Shown here in pieces: positions 16,981-29,412 of a stretch of DNA of 64,000 nt (within the stretch, counting starts at the first letter, position 1; every line of letters starts with the position of its first letter). Under the pieces are notes generated by a model. It was not told the DNA's origin, searched no databases, and saw only the letters and a list, made by a program, of their open reading frames with translations. Origin of the DNA: Shinella sp. WSJ-2 (GTDB taxonomy: Bacteria > Pseudomonadota > Alphaproteobacteria > Rhizobiales > Rhizobiaceae); assembly GCF_003432075.1 (NCBI RefSeq), contig NZ_QWBU01000002.1, positions 310,001 through 374,000 on the forward strand, in the 5' to 3' direction. A program made the translations under genes and the position numbers.

Positions 16981-17859
16981 ATGACGCTCGACCTTGCCCA
17001 GACCATCGCCCCGGTGGAGATCGCCCAGAAGACCGCCCCGGTCGCGGGACGTTCGGGAACGGATGTGCTCGGCCGCATCGGCAATCTGGAAACCCGAATC
17101 GCCCGCTCTGTCTCCGAGATCGATGCTGCCCAGGCCGTGCGCTACCGCGTGTTCGCCGAAGAAATGAACGCCCGCCTGTCCTCCGACGCCGTGCGCCGCA
17201 AGCGCGACATCGACGCTTGGGATATGGTCTGTGATCACCTGCTGGTGCTCGACACCTCCATCGAGGGCGACGCGGAAGAGCAGATCGTCGGCACCTACCG
17301 CCTGCTGCGCCAGGATGTGGCGGCGGTTTCCGGCGGCTTCTATTCGCAGTCGGAATTCGACGTCGATGCGCTGATTGCCCAGCATCCGGAAAAGCGCTTC
17401 ATGGAGCTCGGCCGCTCCTGCGTGCTGCCGGCCTACCGCACCAAACGCACGGTCGAGCTGCTCTGGCAGGGCAACTGGGCCTATGCGCTGAAGCACGGCA
17501 TCGATGTGATGTTCGGCTGCGCCTCCTTCCATGGCATCGTGCCGGAGGAGCATGCGCTGGCGCTCTCCTTCCTGCATCACAATGTGCAGGCCAAGGACGA
17601 GTGGAGCGTTTCGGCCCGCCCGGAACTCTTCCGCACCATGGATCTGGTGCCGCCTGAGGGTATCGATGCCCGCAAGGCGCTCTCCGCCATGCCGCCGCTG
17701 ATCAAGGGCTATCTGCGGCTTGGCGCGACCGTCGGCACCGGCGCTGTCGTCGATCATGGCTTCAACACGACGGACGTGCTGATCGTGCTGCCGATCGGCA
17801 AGATTTCCGGCCGCTACCTTAACTATTACGGCGCCGACGCGGGACGTTTCGCCAGCTAA
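16981..17859 (+). CDS. olsB: L-ornithine N(alpha)-acyltransferase OlsB
   Basis: This 292-aa GNAT-fold protein transfers a 3-hydroxyacyl group from ACP to ornithine, the first step of ornithine-lipid synthesis. The hemolysin-related OlsB core reads VRYRVFAEEMNARL, DIDAWDMVCDHLLVLD, FMELGRSCVLPAYRTKR and MFGCASFHG. Length and motifs match S. meliloti OlsB (about 296 aa). ATG 16981 is chosen over 16939 because family N-termini align there. In S. meliloti olsB also lies next to tme and mutS and is induced by phosphate starvation; I see no clear Pho box here. The second enzyme, OlsA, is probably the gene at 31715. Confidence 0.92.
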   Translation: MTLDLAQTIAPVEIAQKTAPVAGRSGTDVLGRIGNLETRIARSVSEIDAAQAVRYRVFAEEMNARLSSDAVRRKRDIDAWDMVCDHLLVLDTSIEGDAEEQIVGTYRLLRQDVAAVSGGFYSQSEFDVDALIAQHPEKRFMELGRSCVLPAYRTKRTVELLWQGNWAYALKHGIDVMFGCASFHGIVPEEHALALSFLHHNVQAKDEWSVSARPELFRTMDLVPPEGIDARKALSAMPPLIKGYLRLGATVGTGAVVDHGFNTTDVLIVLPIGKISGRYLNYYGADAGRFAS

Positions 17860-17894
17860 TTCTTTTGCATGAAGGTCAGCATAGCTTGATTTGA

Positions 17895-17930
17895 CCGCCC
17901 GCTCCCGGCTTCCGGGGCGGGCGGTTTTTT
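17895..17930 (+). terminator. Intrinsic terminator after olsB
   Basis: CCGCCCG and CGGGCGG arms, extended inward with one bulge, enclose a short CTTC-type loop and are followed by six T. It lies between the convergent olsB and tme genes in a 143-nt gap that holds nothing else recognisable. Confidence 0.85.
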
Positions 17931-18002
17931 GCCTGTCCAAAAGCTTCAGGGCCCTGCCGCGGCTGCGACAAGGCCCTGAACACGAGGCTGGAAGCGAAAA
18001 AA

Positions 18003-20285
18003 TCAGCCGGAATTGTAGGCGGCAAGAGTCGCCATGTTGACGATGTCGCTGTCCTTGGCGCCCATCGATACGATCTGCACCGACTTGTCGAGGCCGACGA
18101 GCAGCGGGCCGATGACCGTGGAGCCGCCGAGTTCCTGCAGCATCTTGGTGGCAATCGACGCGGAATGGAACGCCGGCATGACAAGCACGTTGCCGGGGCC
18201 GGACAGGCGGCAGAACGGATATTGCTCCATGAGGCGCGGATTGAGCGCGACATCGGCCGCCATTTCGCCGTCATATTCGAAATCGACGCGGCGGCGGTCG
18301 AGGATCTTCACCGCTTCACGCACGCGCTCCGAACGTTCGCCCAAGGGATGGCCGAAGGTCGAATAGGCGAGCATCGCCACGCGCGGCTCATAGCCGAGAC
18401 GGCGGGCGAGGCCGGCGGCTTCCTCCGCAATGTCGGCCAGTTCTTCAGACGACGGCATGTCATGCACGGCCGTATCGGCAACCAGCACCGCGCGGCCGCG
18501 GCAGAGCGCCAGCGACGCGCCGATGACCCGGTGGCCTGGCTTGGCATCGATGCAGCGGCGCACGTCTTCCAGTGCGGTGGAATAGTTGCGCGTCAGACCC
18601 GTCACCATGCCGTCGGCATCGCCGAGCGCCACCATGCAGGCCGCGAAATGGTTGCGGTCGTTGTGGATCAGGCGCTGGGCATCGCGGTAGAGGAAACCCT
18701 TTCGCTGCAGGCGGGCGTAGAGATAGTCGATATAGACGTTGTTGCGCTTGGAAATGCGGGCATTGACCAGCTCGATGCCAGGCCGGTCGAGGTCGATGCC
18801 GGCGCGTTCGGCCGTCTCGCGCATGTGCTCCTCGCGGCCAAGCAGGATGGCGGTGCCAAGCTGCTCGTTCACGTAGGAGATGGCGGCGCGCATCATCTGC
18901 TCTTCCTCGCCCTCGGCGAAGACCACGCGCTTCGGCTGGCGGCGCACGCGGGCATAGATCTGCTGCAGCGTCGAGGCGATCGGGTCGCGGCGGGCACGCA
19001 GGTCGCGGGCATAGGCGTCGAGATCGGCAATGTCCTTGCGTGCGACGCCCGTCTCCATCGCCGCCTTGGCGACGGCGACCGGAATGGCCGAGATGAGGCG
19101 CGGATCGAACGGCACGGGGATGATGTACTGCGCGCCGAAACGCGGGCGAACGCCCTGATAGGCGGCGGCGACATCGTCGGGCACGTCTTCCTTGGCGAGC
19201 TTGGCGAGCGCCTCGGCTGCGGCGATCTTCATCGCGTCGTTGATGGTGGAGGCGCGAACGTCGAGCGCGCCGCGGAAAATATAGGGGAAGCCGAGCACGT
19301 TGTTGACCTGGTTCGGATAGTCCGAACGGCCGGTCGCGACGATGGCGTCGTCACGGATGCGGGCGACTTCTTCCGGCGTGATTTCCGGATCCGGATTGGC
19401 CATGGCGAAGATGATCGGGCGCGGCGCCATCGAGCGGATCATCTCTTCGGAGAAGGCGCCCTTGGCAGAGAGGCCGAACACGACGTCGGCGCCGACCATG
19501 GCTTCCGCGAGCGAGCGGCGGTCGGTCTTGACGGCATGCGCCGATTTCCACTGGTTCATGCCGTCTTCGCGGCCCTGGTAGATGACGCCCTTGGTATCGC
19601 AGAGGATGACGTTGTCGGGCGCAAAACCCATCGACTTGATGAGTTCGATACAGGCGATGGCGGCGGCACCCGCGCCGTTGCAGACGAGCTTGGTCGTCTT
19701 GAAGTCACGGCCGGTCAGCGCCAGCGCGTTGATGAGGCCGGCGGCGGCGATGATGGCGGTGCCGTGCTGATCGTCGTGAAAGACCGGGATGTCCATCAAT
19801 TCGCGCAGGCGTTGCTCGATGATAAAACAGTCGGGCGCCTTGATGTCTTCGAGATTGATGCCGCCGAAGGAGGGGCCGAGATACCGCACGCAGTTGATGA
19901 ATTCGTCGACATTTTCCGTATCGACTTCGAGGTCGATGGAATCGACGTCGGCGAAGCGCTTGAAGAGGACGGACTTGCCTTCCATCACCGGCTTGGAGGC
20001 GAGAGCGCCGAGATTGCCGAGACCGAGAATGGCGGTGCCGTTCGAGATGACGGCGACCATGTTGCCGCGCGTCGTGTAGTCATAGGCGGTTGCCGGGTCC
20101 TCGGCGATGGCCTTGACGGGCACGGCCACACCCGGCGAGTAGGCGAGCGACAGATCGCGCTGCGTGGCCATCGGCTTGGTCGGCGTGATCTCAAGCTTGC
20201 CGGGACGGCCGTTGGCGTGGAAATCCAGCGCTTCCTTATCCGTAACGGTTGCCCTCTGGCGATCGGTTTTGTCGGTTCCCGGCAT
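18003..20285 (-). CDS. tme: NADP-dependent malic enzyme with C-terminal phosphotransacetylase-like domain
   Basis: The protein is 760 aa: malic enzyme N-terminal and NAD(P)-binding domains (about 1-430; [18 protein letters not shown], the [12 protein letters not shown] and the [17 protein letters not shown] Rossmann motif), then a phosphotransacetylase-like domain (about 440-760, [12 protein letters not shown]). It decarboxylates malate to pyruvate with NAD(P)H. Such chimeric enzymes are standard in rhizobia, where DME (NAD, needed for nitrogen fixation) and TME (NADP) are paralogs; the location beside olsB and mutS matches S. meliloti tme. The PTA-like domain is known to lack transacetylase activity and to influence oligomerisation or effector response. 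Confidence 0.92.
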   Translation of the reverse strand: MPGTDKTDRQRATVTDKEALDFHANGRPGKLEITPTKPMATQRDLSLAYSPGVAVPVKAIAEDPATAYDYTTRGNMVAVISNGTAILGLGNLGALASKPVMEGKSVLFKRFADVDSIDLEVDTENVDEFINCVRYLGPSFGGINLEDIKAPDCFIIEQRLRELMDIPVFHDDQHGTAIIAAAGLINALALTGRDFKTTKLVCNGAGAAAIACIELIKSMGFAPDNVILCDTKGVIYQGREDGMNQWKSAHAVKTDRRSLAEAMVGADVVFGLSAKGAFSEEMIRSMAPRPIIFAMANPDPEITPEEVARIRDDAIVATGRSDYPNQVNNVLGFPYIFRGALDVRASTINDAMKIAAAEALAKLAKEDVPDDVAAAYQGVRPRFGAQYIIPVPFDPRLISAIPVAVAKAAMETGVARKDIADLDAYARDLRARRDPIASTLQQIYARVRRQPKRVVFAEGEEEQMMRAAISYVNEQLGTAILLGREEHMRETAERAGIDLDRPGIELVNARISKRNNVYIDYLYARLQRKGFLYRDAQRLIHNDRNHFAACMVALGDADGMVTGLTRNYSTALEDVRRCIDAKPGHRVIGASLALCRGRAVLVADTAVHDMPSSEELADIAEEAAGLARRLGYEPRVAMLAYSTFGHPLGERSERVREAVKILDRRRVDFEYDGEMAADVALNPRLMEQYPFCRLSGPGNVLVMPAFHSASIATKMLQELGGSTVIGPLLVGLDKSVQIVSMGAKDSDIVNMATLAAYNSG

Positions 20286-20422
20286 ATTCCCCCCTTCACA
20301 CTCTTGTGGGCGATAGGCCCATAGCTGCGGACAGCTGTTGTTTTCTATATCGCCGCGTGGCTAGGGTGACACCTCTTTTCTGGGAAGAACAGACCCCTCG
20401 TTTTAGAAGAAACAGAATCTCC

Positions 20423-23161
20423 GTGAACGATCAGATCGTGCGCCAGACCGATATCCTTTCGACAGCAGAGCTTGCCAGTGACGAAAGCCGCGCCACGGCG
20501 ACGCCGATGATGGAGCAATATATCGAGATCAAGGCGAACAATCCCGACAGCATGCTGTTCTACCGCATGGGGGATTTCTACGAGCTGTTCTTCCAGGATG
20601 CCGTGGATGCCGCGCGCGCGCTCGGTATCACACTGACAAAGCGCGGCCAGCATATGGGCCTCGATATTCCCATGTGCGGCGTGCCGGTGCATGCGGCGGA
20701 TGACTATCTGCAGCGGCTGATTTCCGTCGGCTTTCGCGTCGCCGTCTGCGAGCAGGTGGAGGACCCGGCCGAGGCGAAGAAACGCGGCTCCAAGTCCGTG
20801 GTGCGGCGCGATGTCGTGCGCCTGGTCACGCCCGGCACGCTGACCGAGGAAAAGCTGCTTTCGCCCTCGGATGCCAACTATCTGATGGCCGTTTCGCGTA
20901 TTCGCGGCGGGGCCGAGCCGTCGATGGCGCTCGCGTGGATCGACATTTCCACCGGCATTTTTCGTCTGTCGGAGACCGCGCAAAGCCAGCTTCTCGCCGA
21001 TATCCTGCGCATCGAGCCGCGCGAGCTGATCGTGCCGGATACGCTGTTCTACGATCCGGAATTCCGCCCTGTACTCGATGTGCTCGGCCGCGTCGCCGTG
21101 CCCCAGCCGTCCGTGCTGTTCGACAGCGCGACGGCGGAGGGCCGCATCGCCCGCTATTTTGGCGTCTCGACGCTCGACGGTTTCGGCAGCTTTTCACGCG
21201 CCGAGTTCGCGGCGGCCTCCGCGGCAATCGCCTATGTCGAAAAAACCCAGATCGCCGAACGCCCGCCGCTCGGCCGGCCGGAGCGCGAAAGCTCGGCCTC
21301 GACGCTGTTCATCGATCCGGCGACCCGCGCCAATCTCGAACTGGTGCGCACCCAGTCGGGCGAGCGCAGCGGCACCTTGCTGAAGGCGATCGACCGCACC
21401 GTCACGAGCGGCGGCGCGCGGCTGCTCGCCGAACGCCTGATGTCGCCGCTGACCGATCCCGAGGCGATCAACGCCCGCCTCGACTCGATCTCGACACTGG
21501 CCGACCGGCCGTCGTTCTGCGAGGATCTACGCCGGGCGCTGAAACGTCTGCCTGATATGCCGCGCGCCTTGTCGCGCATCGCGCTCGGCCGCGGCGGCCC
21601 GCGCGATCTCGGCGCCATCCTGCAGGGCCTTTCAGCCTCCGCCGAGATCGCGGCGCTGATGGGTGGCGAAAATCTCGAAGGCGAGCTTGCGAGCGCCCGC
21701 GCGGCCATCGCCGCGCTCCCCGTCGATCTCGCGCACCGCCTGTCCTTCATGCTGGCCGACGAGCTGCCGCTCCTGAAGCGCGACGGTGGTTTCATCCGCG
21801 CGGCGGCGGATGCGGAGCTGGACGAGGTGCGGGCGCTGCGCGACCAGTCCCGCCGCGTCATCGCCGGCCTGCAGCTGCAATATGCGGAAGAAACCGGCGT
21901 CAAGTCTCTGAAGATCAAGCACAACAACGTGCTCGGCTATTTCATCGAGGTCTCCGCCGGCAATGCCTCGGCGCTCACGGATGGGGACGAGGCGAAAGCC
22001 CGCTTCATCCACCGCCAGACCATGGCGGGCGCCATGCGCTTCACGACCACGGTGCTGTCGGAACTCGAAACCAAGATCGCCAATGCCGCCGACCGTGCGC
22101 TCGCCATCGAGCTTGCGGCCTTCGACGGTCTGGTCGAAGCCGTTGTCTCGGAAGCGGAAGCCATCAAGGCGGCCGCCCGCGCGCTCGGCGTCGTCGATGT
22201 CTCGGTTGGTCTTGCGGCGCTTGCCGAAGAGCAGGCCTATTGCCGCCCAGTCGTCGACAATTCGACGATGTTCGCCATCGTCGGCGGCCGCCATCCGGTC
22301 GTCGAGCAGGCGCTGCGCCGCCAGAACGCTGCGGCCTTCGTCGCCAATTCCTGCGATCTGTCGCCGACGGACAGCAAGGGCTACGGAGCGATCTGGTTGC
22401 TCACCGGCCCGAATATGGGCGGTAAATCGACCTTCCTGCGCCAGAACGCGCTCATCGCCATTCTGGCGCAGATGGGGTCCTATGTGCCGGCCGAAAGCGC
22501 CCATATCGGCATCGTCGACCGTCTCTTCTCGCGCGTCGGCGCGTCCGACGATCTGGCACGCGGCCGCTCGACCTTCATGGTCGAAATGGTCGAAACGGCG
22601 GCGATCCTCAACCAGGCAACCGAGCGTTCGCTCGTCATTCTCGACGAGATCGGCCGGGGCACCGCAACCTTCGACGGCCTGTCCATCGCCTGGGCCTCCG
22701 TCGAGCACCTGCACGAGGGCAACCGCTGCCGTGGTCTCTTCGCCACGCATTTCCACGAGTTGACGGTGTTGTCCGAAAAGCTTGGCCGCCTGTCCAACGC
22801 CACGATGCGCGTCAAGGAATGGGACGGTGATGTGATCTTCCTGCACGAGGTTGGCCCCGGTGCGGCGGATCGTTCCTACGGTATCCAGGTCGCACGCCTT
22901 GCGGGCCTGCCGGCCTCCGTGGTGGCGCGGGCGAAGGATGTGCTTGCCAAGCTCGAGGATGCCGACCGCAAGAACCCGGCAAGCCAGCTCATCGACGATC
23001 TGCCGCTGTTCCAGGTCGCGGTGCGCCGCGAGGAAGCCAAGCGCGACGCCGGCCCATCGAAGATCGAGACGCTCGTGAAGGACCTCAATCCCGACGACAT
23101 GACGCCGCGCGAGGCGCTGGATGCGCTCTATGCGCTGAAGAAAGAACTTGGCAATCGGTAA
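20423..23161 (+). CDS. mutS: DNA mismatch repair protein MutS
   Basis: From a GTG at 20423 the product is 912 aa. MutS scans DNA for mispairs and recruits MutL. The mismatch-reading motif is in [16 protein letters not shown] (Phe-x-Glu equivalent), the core and clamp domains follow, and the ATPase has Walker [15 protein letters not shown], the STFMVEM signature and Walker [17 protein letters not shown]. The frame extends upstream to 20249, overlapping the divergent tme start, so it is not used; a GTG start with AGAATCTCC upstream lacks a strong ribosome-binding site, and an ATG near the [10 protein letters not shown] segment is an alternative. Confidence 0.96.
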   Translation: MNDQIVRQTDILSTAELASDESRATATPMMEQYIEIKANNPDSMLFYRMGDFYELFFQDAVDAARALGITLTKRGQHMGLDIPMCGVPVHAADDYLQRLISVGFRVAVCEQVEDPAEAKKRGSKSVVRRDVVRLVTPGTLTEEKLLSPSDANYLMAVSRIRGGAEPSMALAWIDISTGIFRLSETAQSQLLADILRIEPRELIVPDTLFYDPEFRPVLDVLGRVAVPQPSVLFDSATAEGRIARYFGVSTLDGFGSFSRAEFAAASAAIAYVEKTQIAERPPLGRPERESSASTLFIDPATRANLELVRTQSGERSGTLLKAIDRTVTSGGARLLAERLMSPLTDPEAINARLDSISTLADRPSFCEDLRRALKRLPDMPRALSRIALGRGGPRDLGAILQGLSASAEIAALMGGENLEGELASARAAIAALPVDLAHRLSFMLADELPLLKRDGGFIRAAADAELDEVRALRDQSRRVIAGLQLQYAEETGVKSLKIKHNNVLGYFIEVSAGNASALTDGDEAKARFIHRQTMAGAMRFTTTVLSELETKIANAADRALAIELAAFDGLVEAVVSEAEAIKAAARALGVVDVSVGLAALAEEQAYCRPVVDNSTMFAIVGGRHPVVEQALRRQNAAAFVANSCDLSPTDSKGYGAIWLLTGPNMGGKSTFLRQNALIAILAQMGSYVPAESAHIGIVDRLFSRVGASDDLARGRSTFMVEMVETAAILNQATERSLVILDEIGRGTATFDGLSIAWASVEHLHEGNRCRGLFATHFHELTVLSEKLGRLSNATMRVKEWDGDVIFLHEVGPGAADRSYGIQVARLAGLPASVVARAKDVLAKLEDADRKNPASQLIDDLPLFQVAVRREEAKRDAGPSKIETLVKDLNPDDMTPREALDALYALKKELGNR

Positions 23162-23256
23162 CGGCTAGAATCATTGTCCTCGCATGCCGAAAGGGTCTAT
23201 AGGCATGCGAACCTTACGGGCGATGGACGAGAAGCAGGACTCAAGGCCGGCATCTG

Positions 23257-26100
23257 ATGGAACACAAGCTCTTGGCACCGGCTGAGTCCGGCCTTCTCGA
23301 CGTGCCGGCGCTGCGCGCCAGATGCGAATTCATCGCCAGCACCAATGCCGAATATCGCGATCGCATGCGCGGTGCACTGCTCGCCGAGTTCAAGGCGGCC
23401 AATGCCGCCGGCCGCGCCCGCGCCCGCGAACTGCTTTTCGTGGACGGCAGCGGCCTGCAATGCGCCGCGCGCATTTCCTGGCTGCAGGACCAGCTGATCT
23501 CCGTGCTACATGACTTTGCGCTGAACCACGTCTTCAGCGCCGGCCAGGCGCCGCCCGCCGCCCGCATCACGGTGACGGCCGTCGGCGGCTATGGCCGCGG
23601 CACGCTGGCGCCGGGCTCGGATATCGACCTGCTTTTCCTCCTGCCGGCCAAGCCCGCCGCCTGGAGCGAGCCGGCCATCGAGTTCATGCTCTATATCCTG
23701 TGGGACCTCGGCTTCAAGGTCGGCCATGCCACCCGCAATATCGAGGAATGCATCCAGCTTTCGAAGGGCGACATGACGATCCGCACGGCGATCCTCGAAG
23801 CCCGCTACATCTGCGGATCGGCCTCGCTGTTCGAGGAACTGGCGGTGCGCTTCGACCGCGAGATCGTGCGCGGCACCGGCCCGGAATTCATCGCGGCAAA
23901 GCTTGCCGAGCGCGACGAGCGCCACCGCAAGGCCGGCGACACGCGCTACCTCGTCGAGCCGAACGTCAAGGAAGGCAAGGGCGGTCTGCGCGACCTGCAC
24001 ACGCTGTTCTGGATCGCCAAATATTTCTACCACATCAAGGACCCGGCCGAGCTGGTGAAGCTCGGCGTGCTCTCCAGGCAGGAATACAAGCTCTTCCAGA
24101 AGGCGGACGATTTTCTCTGGGCGGTGCGCTGCCACATGCATTTCCTGACCGGCAAGGCGGAAGAGCGGCTGTCCTTCGACATCCAGCGTGAGATCGCCGA
24201 ATGCCTGGGCTACCAGCCGCATCCGGGTCTTTCCGCCGTCGAGCGCTTCATGAAGCACTATTTCCTCGTGGCGAAGGATGTCGGCGACCTCACACGCATC
24301 TTCTGCGCCACGCTGGAGGACCAGCAGGCCAAGGAAGCGCCCGGCATCACCGCGGTCATCAGCCGCTTCACCCGCCGCACGCGCAAAATTGCGGGAACGC
24401 TGGATTTTCTGGAAGACCGCGGCCGCATCACCATCGCCGATCCCGAGGTCTTCAAGCGCGATCCGGTCAATATCATCAGGCTCTTCCATATCGCCGATCT
24501 CAACGGCCTGGAATTCCACCCGGACGCGCTGAAGCTGGTGACGCGATCGCTCGGGCTGATCAACGGCGCGGTGCGTGAGAATGACGAGGCCAACCGCCTC
24601 TTTCTGTCGATCCTCACCTCGCCGCGCGATCCCGCCCTTCTCTTGCGCCGCATGAACGAGGCCGGGGTGCTCGGCAGGTTCATCCCGGAATTTGGCAAGA
24701 TCGTCGCGATGATGCAGTTCAACATGTATCATCACTACACGGTCGACGAGCACCTGATCCGCTCCGTCGGCGTTCTCGCCAATATCGACCAGGGGCGCGA
24801 GAAAGAGGCGCATCCGCTGAGCTATCAGGTGATGCCCTCGATCGAGGACAAGATCCCGCTCTACGTCGCTGTTCTGCTGCACGACGTCGCCAAGGGCCGC
24901 CCGGAGGACCATTCGGAGGCCGGCGCCAAGGTCGCCCGCAAGCTTTGCCCGCGCTTCGGCCTGACCCCGAAGCAGACGGAGCTGGTCGTCTGGCTGATCG
25001 AGGAACATCTGACCATGTCGATGGTCGCGCAGACCCGCGACCTCAACGACCGCAAGACCATCGTCGACTTCGCCGAGAAGGTGCAGTCGATGGAGCGGCT
25101 GAAAATGCTTTTGGTGCTGACCGTCTGCGATATCCGCGCCGTTGGCCCCGGCGTGTGGAACGGCTGGAAGGGCCAGCTTCTGCGCACCCTGTATTATGAA
25201 ACGGAACTGCTGATCTCCGGCGGCTTCTCCGAGCTGTCGCGCAAGGAGCGTGCTCAGGCGGCGCGGCAGATCCTGTCGGATACGCTGCCGGCCGACTGGA
25301 GCCAGAAGGACCGCAAGACCTATACCAAGCTGCACTACGATCCCTACCTGCTGACGGTGTCGCTGGAGGATCAGGTGCGCCATGCCGCCTTCATCCGCGA
25401 GACCGATAAGGCGGGGCATACGCTGGCGACCATGGTGCGCACGCATTCCTTCCACGCCATCACCGAAATCACCGTGCTCTCGCCCGACCATCCGCGCCTG
25501 CTGACGGTGATTGCCGGCGCCTGTGCCGCGGCCGGCGCCAACATCGTCGATGCGCAAATCTTCACGACCTCGGACGGAAGGGCGCTCGACACGATCCTCG
25601 TCAACCGCGAATTCCTCAACGATGCCGACGAGACGCGCCGCGGCGGCACGATCGGGCGCATGATCGAGGACGTGCTGTCGGGCCGCAAGCGCCTGCCCGA
25701 GGTGATCGCGACGCGCACCAAAAGCCGCAAGCGCAGCCGTACCTTCACCGTCTCGCCGGCCGTCACCATTTCCAACACGCTGTCGAACAAGTTCACCGTC
25801 ATCGAGATCGAGTGCCTCGACCGTCCGGGCCTGCTGTCCGAGGTCACAGCCGTGTTGTCCGATCTCTCGCTCGACATCGCCTCGGCGCATATCACCACCT
25901 TCGGCGAGAAGGTCATCGATACCTTCTACGTTACCGACCTCGTCGGCCAGAAGGTCACCAATGAGAACCGGCACGCCAATATCGTCGCCCGGCTGAAGGC
26001 CGTGATGGCCGATGAAGTGGACGAGCTGCGCGACCGCATGCCGTCCGGCATGATCGCGCCGGTTCCCGCCACACCGAAAAGGGTCAAGGCACAACAATGA
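23257..26100 (+). CDS. glnD: Bifunctional PII uridylyltransferase/uridylyl-removing enzyme
   Basis: This 947-aa protein is the primary nitrogen sensor: it uridylylates PII (GlnB/GlnK) at low glutamine and removes UMP at high glutamine. The nucleotidyltransferase motif [19 protein letters not shown] is near residue 110, the HD hydrolase domain has [15 protein letters not shown] near 545, and two C-terminal ACT domains begin around [18 protein letters not shown] and [20 protein letters not shown]. All parts are intact. It lies 95 nt after mutS and overlaps murJ by 4 nt (ATGA). Confidence 0.97.
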   Translation: MEHKLLAPAESGLLDVPALRARCEFIASTNAEYRDRMRGALLAEFKAANAAGRARARELLFVDGSGLQCAARISWLQDQLISVLHDFALNHVFSAGQAPPAARITVTAVGGYGRGTLAPGSDIDLLFLLPAKPAAWSEPAIEFMLYILWDLGFKVGHATRNIEECIQLSKGDMTIRTAILEARYICGSASLFEELAVRFDREIVRGTGPEFIAAKLAERDERHRKAGDTRYLVEPNVKEGKGGLRDLHTLFWIAKYFYHIKDPAELVKLGVLSRQEYKLFQKADDFLWAVRCHMHFLTGKAEERLSFDIQREIAECLGYQPHPGLSAVERFMKHYFLVAKDVGDLTRIFCATLEDQQAKEAPGITAVISRFTRRTRKIAGTLDFLEDRGRITIADPEVFKRDPVNIIRLFHIADLNGLEFHPDALKLVTRSLGLINGAVRENDEANRLFLSILTSPRDPALLLRRMNEAGVLGRFIPEFGKIVAMMQFNMYHHYTVDEHLIRSVGVLANIDQGREKEAHPLSYQVMPSIEDKIPLYVAVLLHDVAKGRPEDHSEAGAKVARKLCPRFGLTPKQTELVVWLIEEHLTMSMVAQTRDLNDRKTIVDFAEKVQSMERLKMLLVLTVCDIRAVGPGVWNGWKGQLLRTLYYETELLISGGFSELSRKERAQAARQILSDTLPADWSQKDRKTYTKLHYDPYLLTVSLEDQVRHAAFIRETDKAGHTLATMVRTHSFHAITEITVLSPDHPRLLTVIAGACAAAGANIVDAQIFTTSDGRALDTILVNREFLNDADETRRGGTIGRMIEDVLSGRKRLPEVIATRTKSRKRSRTFTVSPAVTISNTLSNKFTVIEIECLDRPGLLSEVTAVLSDLSLDIASAHITTFGEKVIDTFYVTDLVGQKVTNENRHANIVARLKAVMADEVDELRDRMPSGMIAPVPATPKRVKAQQ

Positions 26101-27689
26101 GTCTGGTGAAAAAATTCGCGACGGTGGGCGGCGCGACGCTCGGCAGCCGCGTGCTCGGTTTTGCGCGCGAGACGCTGATGGCGGCCGCCCTCGGCACAGG
26201 CCCGATGGCCGACGCCTTCTACGCCGCCTTCCGCTTCCCCAACCTGTTCCGTCGCCTCTTTGCTGAGGGCGCCTTCAACGCCGCCTTCGTGCCGCTCTTC
26301 GCCAAGGAGATCGAGGCGGGCGGTCTCGACGGTGCCAAGCGCTTTTCCGAAGAGGTTTTCGGCGTCCTGTTCTCGGTTCTCCTGATGCTGACCATCGCGA
26401 TGGAGCTGCTCATGCCGCTCATCGTCGCCTGGGTCATCGCACCGGGCTTCGTGGACGATGCCGAAAAGTTCGACGTGACGGTCAAGCTCGCCGTCGTCAT
26501 GTTCCCCTATCTTATGTGCATGTCGCTGACGGCGATGCTGTCGGGCATGTTGAACTCGCTGCACCACTATTTCGCCGCCGCCGTCGCGCCGGTCTTCCTC
26601 AATGTCGTGCTGATCGGCGCGCTGGGTTACGGCCTCTGGGAAGGCGCATCGCCGCTCCAGGTGGCCTGGTATCTCTCCTGGGGCGTGCTGGCCGCCGGCC
26701 TCTTGCAGATGGCCGTGCTCTATGCCGGCGTGCGCCAGGCCGGCATGAAGATCGGCTTTCGCCGCCCGCGCATGACGCCGAACGTCAAGCGTCTGCTCTG
26801 GCTTGCCTTCCCAGCGGCCATTACCGGCGGCATCACCCAGATCAACCAGTTGATCGGCCAGATGATCGCCTCCACCAAGGACGGCGCGATCTCCGCCCTG
26901 CAATATGCCGACCGCGTCTATCAGCTGCCGCTCGGCGTCGTCGGCATCGCCGTCGGCGTGGTGCTCCTGCCGGAACTGGCGCGCGCGCTGAAGGGTGGCC
27001 ATGAGCGCGAGGCCGGCAACCTGCAGAACCGCTCGATGGAATTCGTACTGTTCTTGACGCTGCCGGCCGCAGGCGCCCTCTGGGTCATCTCCGATGAGAT
27101 CGTGCGCGTGCTCTACGAGCGCGGCGCCTTCAGCCCGGAAACCACCTCCGTGGTCGCCGGCACGCTCGCCATCTACGGCCTCGGCCTGCCGGGCTTCGTG
27201 ATGATCAAGGCGCTCAATCCCGGCTTTTTCGCCCGCGAGGACACCAAGACGCCGATGCGCATCACCATGCTGTCGGTCGTCATCAACTGCATCCTTGCCG
27301 TCTCGCTCTTCCCGCTGTTTTACGAGCGCGGCATCGCGACGGCCGAAACCGTCTCCGGCTGGATCACTGCGCTGCTGCTCTTCGTGACGCTGGTGCGCCG
27401 CGGTCACTGGCCGCTGGAAAGGGCGCTCGCCTGGCGCGTCGCGCGGCTCTTGATCGCCACGGTCGTCATGGCCGTCTCGCTGGAATATGCCTCGGGCTAT
27501 CTCGCGCACCGTCTGGCGCCCACCTCCCCGCTCTTCGAACAGCTGTCGGCGCTCGGTCTGCTGATCGGCCTTGCCATGGTGGTCTATTTCTCCGTCGCCT
27601 TCCTGATCGGCGGCGCCGATCTCGGCATGCTCCGGCGCAACCTGAAGCGCGGCCGCGGTAAGCCGCCGCCATCGGACCCGGCCACTTGA
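26097..27689 (+). CDS. murJ: Lipid II flippase MurJ
   Basis: This 530-aa MviN/MurJ protein of the MOP superfamily has about 14 hydrophobic helices and flips lipid II across the inner membrane for peptidoglycan synthesis. The N-terminus [20 protein letters not shown] and the [22 protein letters not shown] motif are diagnostic. Translation is coupled to glnD through ATGA, an arrangement conserved in rhizobia that links nitrogen sensing and envelope genes only by position. Confidence 0.96.
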   Translation: MSLVKKFATVGGATLGSRVLGFARETLMAAALGTGPMADAFYAAFRFPNLFRRLFAEGAFNAAFVPLFAKEIEAGGLDGAKRFSEEVFGVLFSVLLMLTIAMELLMPLIVAWVIAPGFVDDAEKFDVTVKLAVVMFPYLMCMSLTAMLSGMLNSLHHYFAAAVAPVFLNVVLIGALGYGLWEGASPLQVAWYLSWGVLAAGLLQMAVLYAGVRQAGMKIGFRRPRMTPNVKRLLWLAFPAAITGGITQINQLIGQMIASTKDGAISALQYADRVYQLPLGVVGIAVGVVLLPELARALKGGHEREAGNLQNRSMEFVLFLTLPAAGALWVISDEIVRVLYERGAFSPETTSVVAGTLAIYGLGLPGFVMIKALNPGFFAREDTKTPMRITMLSVVINCILAVSLFPLFYERGIATAETVSGWITALLLFVTLVRRGHWPLERALAWRVARLLIATVVMAVSLEYASGYLAHRLAPTSPLFEQLSALGLLIGLAMVVYFSVAFLIGGADLGMLRRNLKRGRGKPPPSDPAT

Positions 27690-27776
27690 TCGCCGCCCCG
27701 GCGGCGTGCATAAGCGCGTCCTATCGTTTTCCCTAGAACAGGATCAGGCCCTCCACCCGCCTGAAGGAACACCGCC

Positions 27777-28844
27777 ATGAGCGCATTCAAGCCTCTCGTC
27801 TTCTCCGGCGTCCAGCCGACCGGCAATCTCCACCTCGGCAACTATCTCGGCGCGATCCGCAAGTTCGTCGCGCTGCAGGCCGACAATGACTGCATCTATT
27901 GCGTCGTCGACCTGCATGCGCTGACCGCGCAGCTGGTGCACGAGGACATGCGCAACCAGATCCGCTCGATCGCCGCGGCCTTCATCGCCTCCGGCATCGA
28001 TCCGAAGAAGCACATCGTCTTCAACCAGTCCGCCGTGCCGCAGCATTCGGAACTCGCCTGGATATTCAACTGCGTCGCGCGCATCGGCTGGATGGAGCGC
28101 ATGACCCAGTTCAAGGATAAGACCGGCGGCAAGAATGCCGAGCAGGTCTCGCTCGGCCTGCTCGCCTATCCGAGCCTGATGGCCGCCGACATCCTCGTCT
28201 ATCGCGCGACGCATGTGCCCGTCGGTGACGACCAGAAGCAGCATCTCGAACTGACCCGCGACATCGCGCAGAAGTTCAACATCGACTTTGGCAATCACAT
28301 CCGCAACGCCGGCACAGGCGTCGACATCGTCGTTGGCGAAGAGCCGGTTCACGCCTATTTCCCGATGGTCGAGCCGCTGATCGGCGGCCCGGCGCCGCGC
28401 GTCATGTCGCTGCGCGACGGCACGAAGAAGATGTCGAAATCGGACGCGTCCGATCTCTCGCGCATCAACCTGCTCGACGATGCCGATACGATCTCCAAGA
28501 AGATCCGCAAGGCCAAGACCGATCCGGACGCGTTGCCGAGCGAAGTCGAGGGCCTGAAGGGCCGCCCGGAAGCCGAAAACCTCGTCGGCATCTATGCCGC
28601 GCTGTCGGACAAGACCAAGGCGGAAGTGCTTTCGGAATTCGGCGGTCAGCAGTTCTCGGCCTTCAAGCCGGCGCTGGTCGATCTCTCGGTCAACGTTCTC
28701 TCGCCCATCACCAACGAGATGCGCCGCCTGATGGACGACACAACCCATATCGACGCGATCCTCAGGGACGGCGGCGAAAGGGCACGGGCGCGGGCTGAAA
28801 AAACCATGAAGGAAGTCCGCGACATCATCGGTTTTGTGCAGTAA
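27777..28844 (+). CDS. trpS: Tryptophanyl-tRNA synthetase
   Basis: The product is 355 aa, a class I synthetase that charges tRNA-Trp. The HIGH-like motif appears as [14 protein letters not shown] and the KMSKS loop as KKMSKSD near residue 219. AAGGA lies 8 nt before the ATG at 27777. The 87-nt gap after murJ has no T-tract terminator, so readthrough from glnD-murJ is possible. Confidence 0.97.
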   Translation: MSAFKPLVFSGVQPTGNLHLGNYLGAIRKFVALQADNDCIYCVVDLHALTAQLVHEDMRNQIRSIAAAFIASGIDPKKHIVFNQSAVPQHSELAWIFNCVARIGWMERMTQFKDKTGGKNAEQVSLGLLAYPSLMAADILVYRATHVPVGDDQKQHLELTRDIAQKFNIDFGNHIRNAGTGVDIVVGEEPVHAYFPMVEPLIGGPAPRVMSLRDGTKKMSKSDASDLSRINLLDDADTISKKIRKAKTDPDALPSEVEGLKGRPEAENLVGIYAALSDKTKAEVLSEFGGQQFSAFKPALVDLSVNVLSPITNEMRRLMDDTTHIDAILRDGGERARARAEKTMKEVRDIIGFVQ

Positions 28845-28880
28845 GGTCGCCTCGAAACGTCTTTGAGAGAAGGGGGCCGT

Positions 28881-29372
28881 ATGGTTTCTCGACGACTTTC
28901 CCGTATGGAAGGCCACCGCCGGAAATTTCTGGCTGTTATCGACGACACGCCGGAATGCCAGCGCGCCGTTCACTATGCGGGGATGCGGGCGAAGAATTCC
29001 AACGGCGCCGTCGTGCTGCTCTATGTGATCGCCAATGGCGATTTCCAGCAATGGCTGGGGGTCGAGGAGATTATGCGGGCGGAAGCGCGCGACGAGGCGG
29101 AAGCCGTGCTCGCCAAGGCGGGGCAGGCGCTACGTGAAGCGATCGGCATCGAGCCGGAAACGGTGATCCGCGAGGGTGTCGCCTCCGAGGCGATCAACGA
29201 GTTGATCGAGGAGGACCGCGATATCGCGATTCTCGTTCTGGCGGCCGGTTCGGCCAAGGAAGGGCCGGGGCCGCTGGTCAGTTCGCTCGCCAGCCGCGCC
29301 CAGGCCTTCCCGATCCCCGTCACGGTGATCCCGGACCAGCTGAGCGACGAGGAACTGGACGCGCTGAGCTGA
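28881..29372 (+). CDS. Universal stress protein (UspA family)
   Basis: This is a 163-aa single UspA domain. The N-terminal strand KFLAVIDDTPECQRAVHYAG and the C-terminal LVLAAGSAKEGPGPLVSSL with PIPVTVIPDQ follow the fold; the G-2x-G-9x-G(S/T) ATP-binding pattern is only partly kept (AAGSAKEGPGPLVSS), so ATP binding is unsure. AGAAGGGGG upstream of the ATG at 28881 decides the start. It follows trpS by 36 nt. Role in stress survival is inferred from the family. Confidence 0.9.
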   Translation: MVSRRLSRMEGHRRKFLAVIDDTPECQRAVHYAGMRAKNSNGAVVLLYVIANGDFQQWLGVEEIMRAEARDEAEAVLAKAGQALREAIGIEPETVIREGVASEAINELIEEDRDIAILVLAAGSAKEGPGPLVSSLASRAQAFPIPVTVIPDQLSDEELDALS

Positions 29373-29412
29373 CACTGCGGTCTTGAAGAGCGGCAGCAAA
29401 ACGCCTATCTTC

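Noticed and set aside
18003-20285. Malic enzyme/phosphotransacetylase chimera as a novel fusion
   Set aside because: This architecture is long known and standard in rhizobia.
18165-20324. Plus-strand open frame of 719 codons opposite tme
   Set aside because: Mirror frame of a well-supported malic enzyme; Arg/His/Gly-rich composition without any fold pattern.
23506-26097. Minus-strand open frame of 863 codons opposite glnD
   Set aside because: Antisense shadow of glnD; no recognisable motif and no ribosome-binding site.
27690-27776. GC-rich hairpin CGCCG...CGGCG after murJ as a terminator
   Set aside because: No T-tract follows and the stem is short.
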